From assembly GCA_007449985.2 (NCBI GenBank), contig VIIQ02000611.1:62001-126000 (forward strand): a DNA stretch of 64,000 bases. Direction: 5' to 3'. The position numbers and the translations under genes were made by a program. Source of the DNA: Desmodesmus armatus. Lineage: Eukaryota; Chlorophyta; Chlorophyceae; Sphaeropleales; Scenedesmaceae. Shown here one piece after another: positions 44,044 to 57,196 of this stretch (within the stretch, counting starts at the first letter, position 1; every line of letters begins with the position of its first letter). The notes under the pieces were generated by a model. That model had not been told where the DNA came from. It saw only the letters and a program-made list of their open reading frames with translations, and ran no database searches.

Positions 44044-47000
44044 GGAGAGGCGCTGCGTGGGCATGCCAGCCTGCACGCTGTGTGTGCATGCTTGGACCGC
44101 ACCCCTGCAGGGGCTGCGGCCAGTGACCTCAGCTCGGTAAGGTCACACAAAGATACTGAAGATACCACAGCATCCCCTGCTGTCTTGCTGTGCATGGCTG
44201 AAACTCCTTCTTGCTCAACGCGGCGGGTGAAGACAGAGCCTCTGTCCTGCTCATGCCAGTAATTTGCTGTGCAGGCAGCAGTCTGGGGATTATTACTCTG
44301 TCTCTGGCATCTTTACTGCCACTATGCTGTGTCCACTGCCGTTCTTCTTTGCAGTTGGCACAGGACCTTGCTTTCATCGGGCAGCAGCTGCACACACTTC
44401 TCTGTCAGTGTGTTGTTTCCGCAGACACGCAAGACACAGCCCCAGCACAGCATGGAGAGTCCAGCCCGCAGCAGCAACAGCGACAGCAGCAGCAACACCC
44501 ATCAGCACTTGCAGAGGTGGCCCAACCCTGTGTGCGCTTCTGCCAAGCAGTAGCAGCAGCCTTTGCCGATCTGCGGGCACCCCAGACCCCACAGCGAGCT
44601 TCGCGGGAGCACTCGCGCTGGCACCATTCCCAGCGGCAACAGCAGCACCTACAGCAGCAACAGCAGCAGCCATCACAGCGCCTGCCTGCAGCGGCTGTCT
44701 CTGCTCTGTGCAGCTGCTTGCGGCAATGGGCTGACCCGTTGCTGCTGTTGCCAGGACCCCACCCCAGCAGTACGGACCATCCGTCCCATGACCTGCCGCT
44801 CGCTGCTGTGGCAGCACTGGGTGCACTACTGCCAACCCAGCTCGATGTCATCACGGCGCACGAGAAAGCTGCTGTGCTGGCATTGCTGCTGGCGCTGGTG
44901 CAGCCACCGTCACAGGGCCCCAGCAGCAGCGCAGCAGGGGCAGTGCCCGACGCACAACAGCAGCAGCAACAGGAAGCCAGGGAGCTGCAGGATGCTCAGC
45001 ACTGGCGCCTTGCATGCAAGGCTGCTGTTGTGCTGACAGACATCCTCTCAGAAGCAGCACGCAGCGCAGGCACAGGCGCTGCAGCAGCCACAGCAGGCAG
45101 CGGCAGCAGCAAGCAGCCGTCAGGAGCAGCAGCGGCAGCAGGGTTGCGACCTGAGGAGGCTGCCAGCATAACAGCAGGTTTAGTAGAGGCCTTGAGCATG
45201 GCTTGTGGGGTTCGTGGCAGCGGCGGCAGCAGCAGCAGGGGTGGTAGCATGGGTGGTGCCCACAGCAGCGGCGGGGTGGAGGAGGGGGTGCTGTACACAC
45301 AAACAGCGGCAGTGGTGGCAGGGTGACGATGGGGACGGCAGCAGTAGGCGCAGGCAGCAGTAGCAGCAGGCAGCAGCCGATCGAGGGCGTGCAGGAGTCA
45401 CACTACTATGCTGCGCTGTTGGTTGCTCTCAACCATGCGGTCAACAGTAATAAGCAGGGCTGGCAGACGCATGCCGGTACCATCACAGAGTCAGCACGCA
45501 AACTGTTCACGTACGGTGCCCGCCAACATCAGCAGCCAAAGCAGCAGCAGGGCAAGGATGCCAGTCGCCCAAGTGATCCTGCAGCGGCAGCAGCCCCTGC
45601 CACCTTGCCACTTCAGCAACCAGCAGCTGCACCTGCTGTGCAGCAGAACCCTGAACCTCCTGCAAGAAAGAAGTATGTGCCACCACATGCCAGAGGTGCT
45701 GCTGCAGCGGCTGCTGCATCACCACAGTCTGCCAGCTCCCTTGCGCAGCCCCAGCAGCAGCAGCAACTGCAGGATTCCTCCGATGAGTCTGAACAATCGG
45801 CCAGTGATTGGAGTGACTGGAGTGATTCCGAAGTCCTGCAAGGCGGCAACAGCAGCAGCCGCCGCGCAAGCGGCAGCAGCAGTACCACGAGCGGCAGGGA
45901 GCGGCAGCAGCAGCAGCAGCTGCACGATCCAATCAAGGCAGTGCGGGTACGCAGCGCGCTGCTGCAGCTGCTGCAGGTGTGTGTGCAGGCAGATCCCAAG
46001 GCGCTGCACCCCTACTGGGCGGCACTGCTGCCGAGTCAGGCCCCTTTGCAGCCGGCCCCACTGTCACCACACCTAGTGACACTGCTGCTGTATGATCCAA
46101 GTGATAAGGTGGGTTGGCGCTGTTACCGCAGATGTCGTTTGTCATGTGGCAGGAATTTGGTGTGTGTCCTGTCCCAGCACCACTCAGCTGCAGCGGTAGC
46201 AGTAGTTTGCTACCCAACAGTAGATTGGTTGGTGCGGGAAGCGCCAGCTGGCTGCACAGCTGGCAGCAGTTCACCCCCTCATCCTGCGTCTCACTGATCT
46301 TCAACTACACATCATTCTGCACTATTTTTCTGCACCAGCTGTGCTATGCATCCTGCTGCTGGGGTGTGCACAGCACTAGGGATGGAATGCGCAGTGCAGA
46401 CACACGCCTCGGCAGCCATGTACCAGGTGGTCGTTTAGTCACATCAGCATGACGCAAGGCTGATGTGCTGTGGGTGTAGGTCGTACTAATATAACAGTCA
46501 TATCAGACTAACACGCTGTTGTGTGTGCAGGTGCGTGTGCTGGCTGCTGCTGTGCTGGGGTTGCTGCTGGAGGGTCCTGCAGCCCGGTCACTGCTGGCAG
46601 TGGCTGAAGCCAAAACTGCACAGCCACCCATCAGGTGAACACCTACTGCTGCCGCTGCCTGTGTTTCTTGGCCCGGACAGGAGTGGATGCAAGTGCTTTT
46701 TGGTGGCTGCCCCATAGCCAGCCAACCCTTGGTGTTTATCGCCCAACTCCTTCTGCATGTTGTCTGTTTTTAGGAAAGTTGCTGGGGTGCCGATTGCTCA
46801 ATGTGGTGCGTGCTGTCCTGTGCTGTGCTGTCTTGCATGCTGCATTGTCTGTGCTGTCTGCTGCAGGGGCTTCATCACCATGTCTGTCTCTCTGGGACAC
46901 ATGCTGATGTCTCTGCACACTGGGCTGCTGGCAGTAGTAGCAGCCTGGCAGCAACAGCAGCAGGAGCAGGAGCAGCAGCCGCCGCCGCCGCAGCAGCAGC

Positions 47001-50000
47001 AGTGTGTCATGGCAGTGCCTGCTATGCTGCTGTCAGCGGTGCTGCGTGTGCTGTGTGCTTTGGTGCCTGTCACGCCTTACGAGCGCCTTCCCGCCTCTTT
47101 GATATCAGACGTCGTCGACCGTACTTGGCAGCTCTGGCAGCAGCTGCAGCCACAGCTGCGCCTGCAGATACCCACGATCACAACCACTGCTGCTGCTGCT
47201 GCTGCTGGAGGTAGCAGCAGGACTGCCGTACCCCCGCTCATGCTGTCAGCAGCAGCAGGGACAGCAGCAGCAGCAGCAGCAGGGGGGGCGTCCACTGGAT
47301 GGGGTTCACCAGGAGCAACAGGAGAGACACGCAGCAGTAGCAGCAGCAGCAGCAGTGGCATGTTGGTCCCTACAGTGGCTGTATTGGCACAGGCTTTTTC
47401 CACAAAGCAGCCTCTCCAGGGGATGGGCAGGTGGCTGCAGAGCAGCAGCAGCGTTGGCAGCAACAGCAGCAGGGGTGCGCATCTCATACAGCATTTGCTG
47501 AGAGCTGCAGCCTCACCCGACTGCCTGATACGGATTGAGGCACTTGCAGCTCTCCGCGGGTGTTGTATCAACTACCCAGCAGCAGTTGGGCAGCTGCAGT
47601 CGCTCAGCTGCAGCTGCCATGCACCTGCTGCAACCGGCAGTACAAGCACCAGCAGCACTAGCAGCAGACATGCAGCACTTACTGCAGACAGCATCAGCAA
47701 CAGCACCAACAGCAGCATCAGCAATAGCACCAACAGCAGCAGCAGCAGCAGCATGTTGATACCTTTTGACCCCTGGAAGCATCTGCTGGCAGCTGTCGAC
47801 CTGAGTGTCGATGCTGCTGCTGCTGCTGCTCAGCCAGGGTCAGCCCGCAGCACACCCAGGAGCAGCCCAAGGGCTAGCAGCAGCACAGACAGCCCTGTTA
47901 CTGCTGCTCCTGCTGCTGCTGGCGATGGCAGCAGCAGTACCAGCCCCGAGGTGAAGGCAGCACAGCATGCAGTACGCCTGCTAGGAGACTGGCTGGCAGC
48001 AGAAGCAGCGGCAGCAACATCAGGAGGCACTGTCCCTGCAGCTCCCGTGCCGCAAGCACCAACAACAGGGTCAGCAGCAACGGGAGCGGTAACAGCAGTA
48101 GCGTTATCAGCAGAATCACTACTAGCCGCAGCCTCAGCAGGAGCAGGAGCGGTAGCAGCAGCGGGAGTGGCAGTCAGTACAGAGGAGCCTGCAAGTGTCT
48201 TGGCTAGGCAGTGGTGCAGTGTGCTGACACTGATGCTGTCAGACACCACCTGGCGCCACCCCAGCGCAGTCATTCGCTCTGCATCAGCAGCAGTATGCGG
48301 TGCAGTCCCAGCGGTCGTGTGGCTGCAGCTGCCGGTGGTTCTGCGGCAGCAGCTGATGCATGCAGCAGCGGAAACGGCAGCAGGGACTGACGTGACTGCG
48401 GTGCGTGCTGCTGCCTGCAAGCTGTTGGGGGGCTGTGCTGTCCTGCCGGGGGTGCTACTGGGTCTCAACAAACACCAGCAGACTCAGCAGCAGCAGCAGC
48501 AGGAAGGCGATCCAATCCGATCCGATTTGCAAACCTTACCACAGCAGCAGCAGGAAGTTTCGCAGATGTGTGAGCAGCAGCAGCAGCAGCTGCTGCTGCT
48601 GCTGCAGGCTCTGGCGCGGTGTGTGTCTGACGAGGCTGTGTCTGTCAGGTTGTCTGCTTCCTGGGCCCTTGCCAACGTATGTGACGAGCTCAGGCGTCTG
48701 CTGCTGACTGACAACGCTGCAGTTGGTGCAGACACACCACCGCAGCAGCAGCAGCACCTATGCACACAAGGTTTCCTGCCACATATTGCAGCAGGCGCAG
48801 GAGCAGGAACTGCAGCAGCAGCAGGTGGGGGTGGAGGAAGACCTGTGTTGGCGGCAGCTGTGTTGCGGCTGCTGTGTGATGCTGCTGTGGCTGCTGCCGG
48901 CGATACAGAGAAGGTGCGAGCGCATGGGGTGAGGGCTGTTGGGGCGCTGCTGGCAGCATGGCAGCCCTCCTGGGGCCTCAGTACCCCCACCTGCAGCACC
49001 AGCAGCAGCACTGACGCCACCTCCAGCAGTGCTACAAGTAGTGCTGCTGTTGCTGGCAGCAGAGCGAAAAACACAGCAGCAGAAGGCACGGCAGCAGAGA
49101 GTGCAGCAACAGGGGGTGTTGCAGCAACCGGCACAGCAGCAGGAGGCACAGCAGCACCTGAGGAGTCCTGGGACTGGGTGCCAAGTTGGGTAAGGTCTGC
49201 CTTCGGGGCCCTGCAGTCCTGCCTAGCCGCACGCAGTATGAAGGTGGTTTGGAATGCGGCATGTGCAGCGGCAGCAGCCCTACAGAACCAGCAGCTGCTG
49301 CAGGTTGCGTGGGTGGCGGAGGGTGCTGCACCTTCGCTGCTGCGGCTGCTAGTGGTGCTGGTGCGGGACAGCAGCAACTTCAAGATCAAGACACATGCGG
49401 CGGCTGCGCTGGCAGCACCGGTTGATAGGGCAGCGTACGGGGAGGTGTATTCGGACGTCTTGCTTGTGGTGTTGGCGGCACTGCAAGCGCTGCAAGGCAG
49501 CAGTAGCAGCAGTGCGCAGGCGGCGGAGGCTTCGGCTGGTGCTGGTGCTGCTGCTGCTACGTCATTGGAGGGTCAGGAGGGTGGTGGGGGTGACAGGGTG
49601 GATGAAGAGGGGTTGTTTCCAAACTACAGGTGGGTGTTGCTGGTGCTGTGGGGATGGGGTGGGGAGCGCATATTCTTAGAAGTGTTCTTTGGTAAGGTGG
49701 TTTAGGGTTGTACCTGACCCAGCAGTTTACAAGAGTTGCAGGATGCACTCCCTCGGCAGCAGCACTACAGCAAGCATGTGTCTAATGTCCTTGCATGGGT
49801 GCTGTTTGTGTTACCAGGGTTCAGGCTGCAACAGTTGGTGTCATGTGCGTTGTATCCTGTATATGGTGTGGGTTACTGCTCTGCTGCATGCAACACCATG
49901 AAACGCCGTCACTGCTGGTGACAGTATCGCCTGTCTCCTGCTGCAGGTACATCCCGACTTGCAGGTCCAGCTAGAGTGACTAACATTGCGGCTGAACTAT

Positions 50001-50922
50001 GTGTTTGGTATGCTGCTGCTACCAAACTCACTGCTGCAGCGTAGGATCTTGACGATCACGTGATCTGTGTGCTGTGTCCTTATCCTGCTGCAGGTACATC
50101 CCTGGGTTGCAGGTCCAGTTGGAGTCCAGCCTGGTCCACCTGCTAGCACTACTGCTTCCCTCAGACAGCAGCAGGCTGCAGGACCAACTCAGGCGCAACC
50201 AGCCGCTGCTGCTGTCTGTGCTGAGCAAGGCAGCGGCCTCTGCAGGACAGCCTGCACAGCAGCAGCATGTGCTGCAGGATGCAGGTGCTGGCGCGGCAGG
50301 GGCCCAGCACAGCGCGAGCAACCGCATGCTGCCAGCACAGCGGGATGCAGGTGGGAGGGAGGGTCCTATCCCTGCCAGCATGCAGCTTGGCGCTGATGAT
50401 ATATCTGCGGCTGCATCCTGCACGCAGCAGGGTTTTGGCAGAGAGTGTGAGGCTACTGGGCTATCAGGTGCAGGGAGCGGCAGTGCTGACAGCAGTCAGG
50501 TCAGGGTACATCAGCAGGGTGTTCTGAGTGGGTTTCATGTAGTGCAGCCGGTGCTACCTGCAGACCCGTTTGGTCAGGGTTCAAGGCTGACGTCTGAGGA
50601 CGGTTCTGCAGGCAGCCGGCCCCTGCCTGACAGCAGAGTCACAAGCAAAAGCAGCGGCAACCAAACGGGCAGTGCTGACGCAAAGGCGGGAAGCATACAA
50701 GCAGAGGGAGTGGCGGGAGGCGGTGCAACTTGTGCCAGCAATGGGGCTGCGCTTGGCTCTGCAGCAGCTGTGGCAGCAGCAGGGAGCGGTTCGGAGGGCC
50801 GCGTGCAGGCAGTGTTAGGGTCCTTGTCACGTGTGCTGGGCCCCAGTGTGCTGGACTCCTGGGCGAGACTGCATACACAGCCCCAAGGCAGTAGCAACAC
50901 AGGACAGGGGTGGAGCAGATGA
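44044..50922 (+). CDS. HEATR6-like HEAT-repeat protein
   Basis: Large alpha-helical repeat protein; the molecular role of the family is poorly known. Exons: 44044-44136, 44355-46108, 46531-46634, 46867-49629, 50094-50922, all GT-AG with matching phases. Family signatures in order: QDLAFIGQQLHTLL; SHYYAALLVALNHAVN; KKYVPPHARG followed by an SDESEQSASDWSDWSDSE patch; VRSALLQLLQVCVQADPK.LHPYW; TMSVSLGHMLMSLHTGLL; TPYERLPASLISDVV; RIEALAALRGCCINYP; VIRSASAAVCGAVPAVV; SVRLSASWALANVCDELR; KVRAHGVRAVGALL; LVRDSSNFKIKTHAAAALA; YIPGLQVQLESSLVHLL. It is swollen by Gln/Ala/Ser-rich insertions from CAG runs. The frame changes near 45283 in a G5 run. The first coding exon is not identified. Confidence 0.87.
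49940..49982 (+). repeat. Acceptor-side truncated copy of the last HEATR6 exon
   Basis: CTGCTGCAG followed by GTACATCCC..TTGCAGGTCCAG and CTAGAGT repeats the acceptor and first ~33 bases of the exon at 50094, then stops matching. It is about 147 bp upstream of the complete copy. Confidence 0.8.
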
Positions 50923-52053
50923 TCCTGAGTAGAGTTTGTAGGGGCGTCAAATGAGGGGGCTTGCAAGCCACACGAGAGCGCAATGTTGCCCTGGTGTATC
51001 ATGCCCAAGGCAGTAGCTACTAGTCACAGTAGGAGTGTCCTGCTGGTCCTGCCAGATGGTTTAGTACAGAGTGTCAGTGACATAGTCCCATCTCAGACCA
51101 GGCTGGCACGGCAGGGGCTTATGAGGTGCCATGATGTGTGGTACCTCAGTTTCTCAAGTTGAGTTGTACTGTGACAGATCAGACGTACTGCATAGTGCAG
51201 CTGTGTTGGGGATGTTGCGCAGCTGGTTGCGTGTCAGTGTACTGGGGCCGGTGTCCTCACTTGCCCTGGCGTAGGTCTGATTCGTGCGCTGCGCAGCAAG
51301 TGGATCGGTCCTACGGCAGGGGCTGCGTGTTGTGTTTGTGCAAGTCTGGAGCAGCCAATACTAGGGCTTTTGTCCTGCCAGATCAACTGTGCATCAGCAG
51401 CTCTCAATGGTAACATCAGGGTGTACTGCGCATGTTCACTCACTACTTGCTGGTGTGCCGCAATGTTGAATGATGCCTTGTTGAGTGCTTCTGGTCTGAC
51501 ACTGGCCTGTGCCCTGAAACCACCTGCAACCTGGCGGACCGATATGCCGATCCAGTGACGTGGAGGCCGTGTGGAGGCAGGCGCATGCAGGCTGTGTATC
51601 CAGCCACGCTTCAAGTCAAGAAAGTGTTGCCATGAGCAAAAGACCCAAGCCACCGTAGGGTCTTCAGCACACACAAGCATACGAATGCGCCAGTCGCATG
51701 TCCTACTGCAACGAGCACAACCGGCAGCGGTTACAGTGAAGTCAAACATTTGAACTGCTCCGTTGGCAACAGCAATCACAACCAAGAGAAGACCTGCCGG
51801 TGCTGTATCTGCGAAAGTACTGCACGCACAGTATGCGTTCAACTAGCAGGCCCTGCCAAACCGCCACAACCATAACCAACATGCTGCACCCCAGGCGTGG
51901 TGGGGCTGCAGGGGTCCGAAGGAGGCTCCACGAGCCGGGGCACAAGAGTGTGCCAACAAGTGTGTCTACTGTACAGATGAGCAGTGAGTCCTGAGGACAA
52001 AAGAAGACGAAGTGTGCTCAGATCATCCTGCTGCAGCAACCATCCACTGCTGC
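50923..52053. other. Convergent intergenic region between HEATR6-like and NOP58 genes
   Basis: Both genes end here, so this holds two 3' UTRs. A 202-codon open frame on the - strand (51234-51842) has no recognisable motif and is judged chance. A TGTAA on the - strand at 51731-51735 is a candidate NOP58 poly(A) signal, 320 bp past its stop. No TGTAA was found on the + strand for HEATR6. Confidence 0.55.
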
Positions 52054-55000
52054 TTAGGCGTCCTTCTTCTTCTTTTTCTTCTTCTGCGGAGCACAAGCAG
52101 CAAGCGGATTGGCAGGTGGCAGCAGGGCAGAGCAGTTCAGCAGGCGTGCAGGAAAGAACACAACATATGGCTTGCTGCTGTGACAGTCGCTGCAGCCCAA
52201 GTCATGCTGAGCAGACAAAACATTACTCCTGCCTCACTGTAACCCCATCAAACCACTCACGCCACAAACACCCTTGCAGCTACACAACTCTGTACGCAAT
52301 TAAAAATCACTCCGGTCACACAGGGTGTGTTTTGTAACAGATATGTGCCGCACCTTCTCGCCGTCCTCTTCCGCATCCGCCTTCTTCTTCTTTTTCTTCT
52401 TCTTTTCTGGCTCCTCCTCTGCTGCCCCGTTGGCCTCCTCTGGCTCCTCCTCATCCTTCTTGCGCTTCTTCTTCTCCTTCTTCTCCTTCTTGCCATCAGC
52501 AGCATCCTGCACAGCACAGCATGACAACAGCACGACACAGCATGGGTCAGCACAGCGCAGGTAGCACAGCACGATTCAGCACAGCAGGGCTAGTACCTTG
52601 CTTGGAGGACACGTGGTGCTCACATGCACCAGCATAGCGGGCGCTCCAACTGGCCATCAACCAAAGCAGCTTGCGCCACAGCTGCTGCTGTGTGGCTTTG
52701 ATAGTGGGTGATGTCTTAGCTGACACGCTCAACACAGCCCTGGTAATTTGTACAGCACTATGCTTGACCGTAAGGTGCTGAACCCCCAAAAAGACAAGCA
52801 AGGCACACCGATTGACGGCGCCAAGCTACCATTGGGCAGCTGCTGCGAGCACTGCAACTCACCGGCACTACATCAGCTGCTGCATTGTATGCCTTGGCGC
52901 CGCTGTCTGCCAACAAGCCGCTGCCGCCCGCCTGCGCTGCGGCCGCGTTGTATGCTGCTGGCTGCTGCTTGCCCTTGGGCTTGGCTGCGTCTGAGGCGAG
53001 GCTGCGACCCTCCAGCTGCCGCAAGCGAGCCTCAACCTGTGTGCATCAACAGCAAAACCACACAGCAGCTCGCACCGTCAGCCTCAAAAAGCAGTTCCAA
53101 ATGTACTGCAATCGACACACGAAAAGCAGAGCCGGTGTGCCTTTTCATAACAAGCAGTGATGCAGAAGGCTTTGTGTGCGATGCTTGTTTACGGCTTGCA
53201 AACCTGCCATGCAAGGAACTGCTGTGCAAACAGTGCAGAGCACCTCAGCACAGGAGGGATCTGCACCTCATACAAAGGCCCGCACTGGCACGCACACAGC
53301 ATTCCTCCATCCAACACACACCACAGCCACCACTGAACGTGACCCTCCCTCCTTACCTTCTCGCGAGCCTCCAGTCCCACAGATGCATCTGTGGTGTCTC
53401 CCAGCGCATCCACCCTGATAGCCAGTGCACACTTGGCTGCCAGCACTCGACTGATCTTTCCCTTGTACTTGGGCTGGCTCTGGCCAATCAGAGACGCGTG
53501 GTAGATCAGCCCGTACTTTGGTGTCTCGTGCTTGGTCTTCAACGCCCTGTTGCAGGAGACACAGCACGCACAGCATACTGTCAGCAGTACATCATGGATG
53601 ACAGCAAGCAGCATGCAGGGCGGTCATGTGCCATACGATGCTATGGCTTAGCTCTACATCTGGCGCAGCACAGGCAATACCCAAGAATGGCTATGCTGCA
53701 ACATGCATGCCTCCTGTTTCACAGTGTTTCCAGATTGACCTCAGCATCCTGAGAACAGCAGCGTACCTGAAGAGGGCCTTCTCAGCGCCCAGGATCTGCA
53801 CCGTGCTGGCCGGCTGCTTGGCAAGGTTGATCAGGCTGCCTGCATGTGCGATGAGGCGGGCGCCCACCAGCTCTCCCACAAGCACCGTCAGGTTTGGTGC
53901 AACAGCTGCCATGCGGCTCTTCAGGTAGTCAAACAGCTGCCCACGGTACTCAGACAGCTCGATCACCTGCAGGACATGCGCGCATGCGAAAATGGCGGGA
54001 AAATCTTGGAGGACGCGATTGAGACAACTGCTGCTCAGGACAATCATGCTTGGTCTACAGCCTGCCTTGCGCCCCATGCGGCCAAGAGGTCAATTCAAAA
54101 CAGGCCCGACAGGGGCGAAGCGAGCTGGGCACTCGCTTCCACTCACCACGGTGTGGGCCATGTGCTGGCTAGGTGCTCATTGGGACCCTGACCTCAAAAG
54201 CAAGGTGCTGCTCGCGTGCAGAGCGCCAGCAAAGTGTTGCTCGCATGCAGTGCGCCCAACGTCAGATGTCAAATGTCAGACCGAAGCCAAACCTCGTTGA
54301 ACCCTGATCTCACCTGGTCGCACAGCGCCATGATGTTTGACAGATCCTCCTCGCTGATCTCTGTGCCCATGCTGATCTGTGCTGCTGCCTTGAGTGCGTC
54401 CTCAACCTCCTGCTCCAGCACGCCGCTGAAGTCAACCTCTGCTGACTTCTCACGAGTGCCCATGGCCTTGATCTGTGCAGGACAGCATGCAAACACATGA
54501 CAAAAGAATACACTTTTGAGTGCCGGTGCCTTTTATCTGCGCACGAGTGCCCATGGCCTTGTATGCGCAGGACAAACAGCATGCCAAATATGCACGCCTC
54601 AAGGCATACATAATCAAAGGGTGTAGCAACCAAAGCGCCAAAGGCCCTGGAGGTAATAATCCTCCCTTACTGCAGGTCTGAGCTTTGTATACCTTGAAAC
54701 TGACAGCCAATCACATGCGCAGTGGCCAGACACCAAGATCTTTGGCGCCAAGGAGCGCCTGGCACCCCGGTGCTGACCTTGATGGCCCTGCCCTGCTGCC
54801 TCTGCTGGTTACACCCCTCCTGCAAAACCCCATCCCTCCTGCAAACCCCAACAAACTCCAAACTTACCGCCTTGGCGTATGCAATGTTGTCAGCCACAAT
54901 CTTAGTCATCTCTGGGAAGTGCCAGCCATACCACTCCCGCACACGCATGGCATATGTGTTCAGCTCCTTGTCCAAGTCGTCCAACAGACCAATGGCCTGC

Positions 55001-57196
55001 AGCACAAGGAGCAGGGCAGACCTTTGTCAGCACAGGTTCTTCTGCTGTACCATCGTTGTTCGGGTACCAGCATCTCTGATGCACTACCATGGCAGTAAAC
55101 ATTTGCCACCGCTGCTACTGCCAAAGACACCAAGCGCGTTGAGATGAAAACTTTGTCTGCAACCTGTATGTCCTTCAACAGGATCATATAATCACATGTC
55201 ACACAAGAGTATATGTATGACATGAACCCACCTGCACGATCATTGTGTCGACCTTCTCTGGGCTGAACTTGAGTTTGTAGCGGGACAGGCTGTGGCTCAG
55301 ACCCAGGGACATGGGGGTCAGGTCACGACCATCAAGCTCACTACAGCAAAACGAAGGGGGAGAAGGGATGAACAGAGTAACAGAGACAGCAGGGCGCCAG
55401 CACTTCAGCACATTGTCTCAAATGCATATACACAACTGCTGTAGTTTGCTGGTGCAGCAACGTTTCTTTGCGCAGCGACGTTTCTGCACCCCTGTTCCAA
55501 TACAATATGACGCAGGCGCGGATGTCAAGGTGAGCAGATGCACACTGCCAACACCATCTCTGCGGCCACAACCTGAACTTGGGACTGCCCCCTGCAAACA
55601 GCTGCTGTCTGGCCGATATGCCACATGCTTCGGCACAACTGGTGCGCCTGCTGCCTACACACAGACTGGAGCCCGCCCCTTTGACTGTCTGCCTACAATC
55701 CTATCCCATGCCATGCTATCTCATCCCATGCCATGCAGTGCACGGATGGAATGATAGTGTCAGCACACACACCTGATGAGGCCACTGAGCTGGCTGCGCA
55801 CACCACGGGCCAACTCCATGATGGAAGAGCTGCAGGACAAACACAGAGGCACAGAGACACATGTATATGTGAGTGCAAGTCATCTGCCAACATACAGGCA
55901 CACATATGACAACAGCATCAAGCAACAGACAAGCCGTGCTGTCAGCGTGACAGATCCGCAACAAGCTTTGCTTGATCTGTATGGTTCTGTACTGCCACCC
56001 TCATGATCAGCACTGTCTGAGCACTTGCAGGACTTCAATGCTGGTCCATTCCAAATCAACTGAGAACCTCCCGATTGTTGGATCAGCATGTTCCAGCAGT
56101 GTACAGATGCTGCTGCTGACGCCTTACTTGCTGACGCAGGCAATCTCCAGCTTTTCCTTGATGACGTTGCCTAGCTTGGCATCGAGCACAGCAAGGGTCT
56201 GGCCCACACAGTTCTTCTTCAGGAACTTCTTCAGGCCTGCAGGAAACCAACACCAGACACACAGGGGTTTGCTGCCTCAGCCGCAGAGCTCCTCCAATCC
56301 TCTGATCTTGAGATTAAGTACCCCTGAAACCTGATCTTTGGTAGCACTTGCGTGGAGGGCACTCCCTGCTCAGCAATGCTGCCGTTGCCTGCTGAAAGCT
56401 TTCCTGCTGATGCATCCAAGGTTAGTCCAACAGGGTCGTGGAAGCATTACAGCTAGAGCCAGAGCTCCACCCATGCAGGCATGCCTCAAGGCGCACAGCA
56501 TTTGATCCAACACCGTGCTGATGCAGCTCAGCTTGCCGTTGCATTGTGCGCTGCTGAACTGCATGAGAGTGCTGCAGCTGTGCGCGTGCATTGCCCCGAG
56601 GACCGCATGTCGTGGCAACAGGCCAGGGGTTGCGCACTGGTTGGTACCAGCCCCATGCACCAGCTGCGAACAAGGCTGCACACTAGCTGTGCTGACACCA
56701 GCTGCCTTACACAGCACTGTGTTGACCCAGCCCACCTTTGCTGAGCTTGCTCTCCACAAGTGCTGTTGCTGCTGACAAAGCCTCTGTGGTGTTTTCAAAC
56801 CTGCTGAACGCCTTCAGCTTGACCATCTGCAGCAGTCAAACACCACGTGTGATGGCAGCAGTGTGTCAGCAGCCAAGTGCTGCTGGGTGCTGCTGCTGCT
56901 GCTGCTGCTGACTGCTACCCCAGCAACTTGATGGCAGCAGCTGGTGGCTGCAACGATGTTCAACCAGCATAATCGTTTTACCTTCTTTGCGCTGTCCAGC
57001 GACTCGAAGTCCTTTGCAAAGTCCTGTACAACACAAGTGCAGTAGTTCCCAGCAGATCAGCACCAGTCGGCAACACTGCGGCTGCTGGGCCTCGAAACGC
57101 TAAGCGCTGGAAACGTACATTTGCCTGCTCAAGTTTGTCCTCCTTGTTGACCTTGAACAGCGCAAAGCCGGCCGCAGTCTCGAAAAGCAGCAACAT
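52054..57196 (-). CDS. NOP58: NOP58, core protein of box C/D snoRNPs
   Basis: Nucleolar protein that binds the k-turn/15.5K complex and positions fibrillarin for 2'-O-methylation of rRNA; also needed for pre-rRNA processing (family knowledge). Thirteen exons, 57119-57196 to 52054-52083, total 1521 nt (506 aa) with every phase consistent and no frame break. Visible: N-terminal [16 protein letters not shown], coiled-coil region with [15 protein letters not shown] and [19 protein letters not shown] motif ([20 protein letters not shown]), [32 protein letters not shown], the Nop domain [21 protein letters not shown] block ([18 protein letters not shown]) with [27 protein letters not shown], and a lysine/glutamate KKE tail ending KKKDA. 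The length and the KKE tail match NOP58 (human about 529 aa), and the MLLLFET start separates it from NOP56. Confidence 0.97.
54538..54583 (-). repeat. Acceptor-side truncated copy of a NOP58 exon
   Basis: Read on the - strand, GCGCATACAAG then GCCATGGGCACTCGTGCGCA repeats the acceptor and first codons (KAMGTR) of exon 54314-54472, about 90 bp upstream of it. It is embedded in flanking matches (GACA..CAGCATGC) that extend the duplicated unit into the intron. Confidence 0.75.

Noticed and set aside
51234..51842. 202-codon open frame on the - strand between HEATR6 and NOP58
   Set aside because: No recognisable motif, lies in the convergent 3' region of two genes, and composition does not resemble the neighbouring coding exons.
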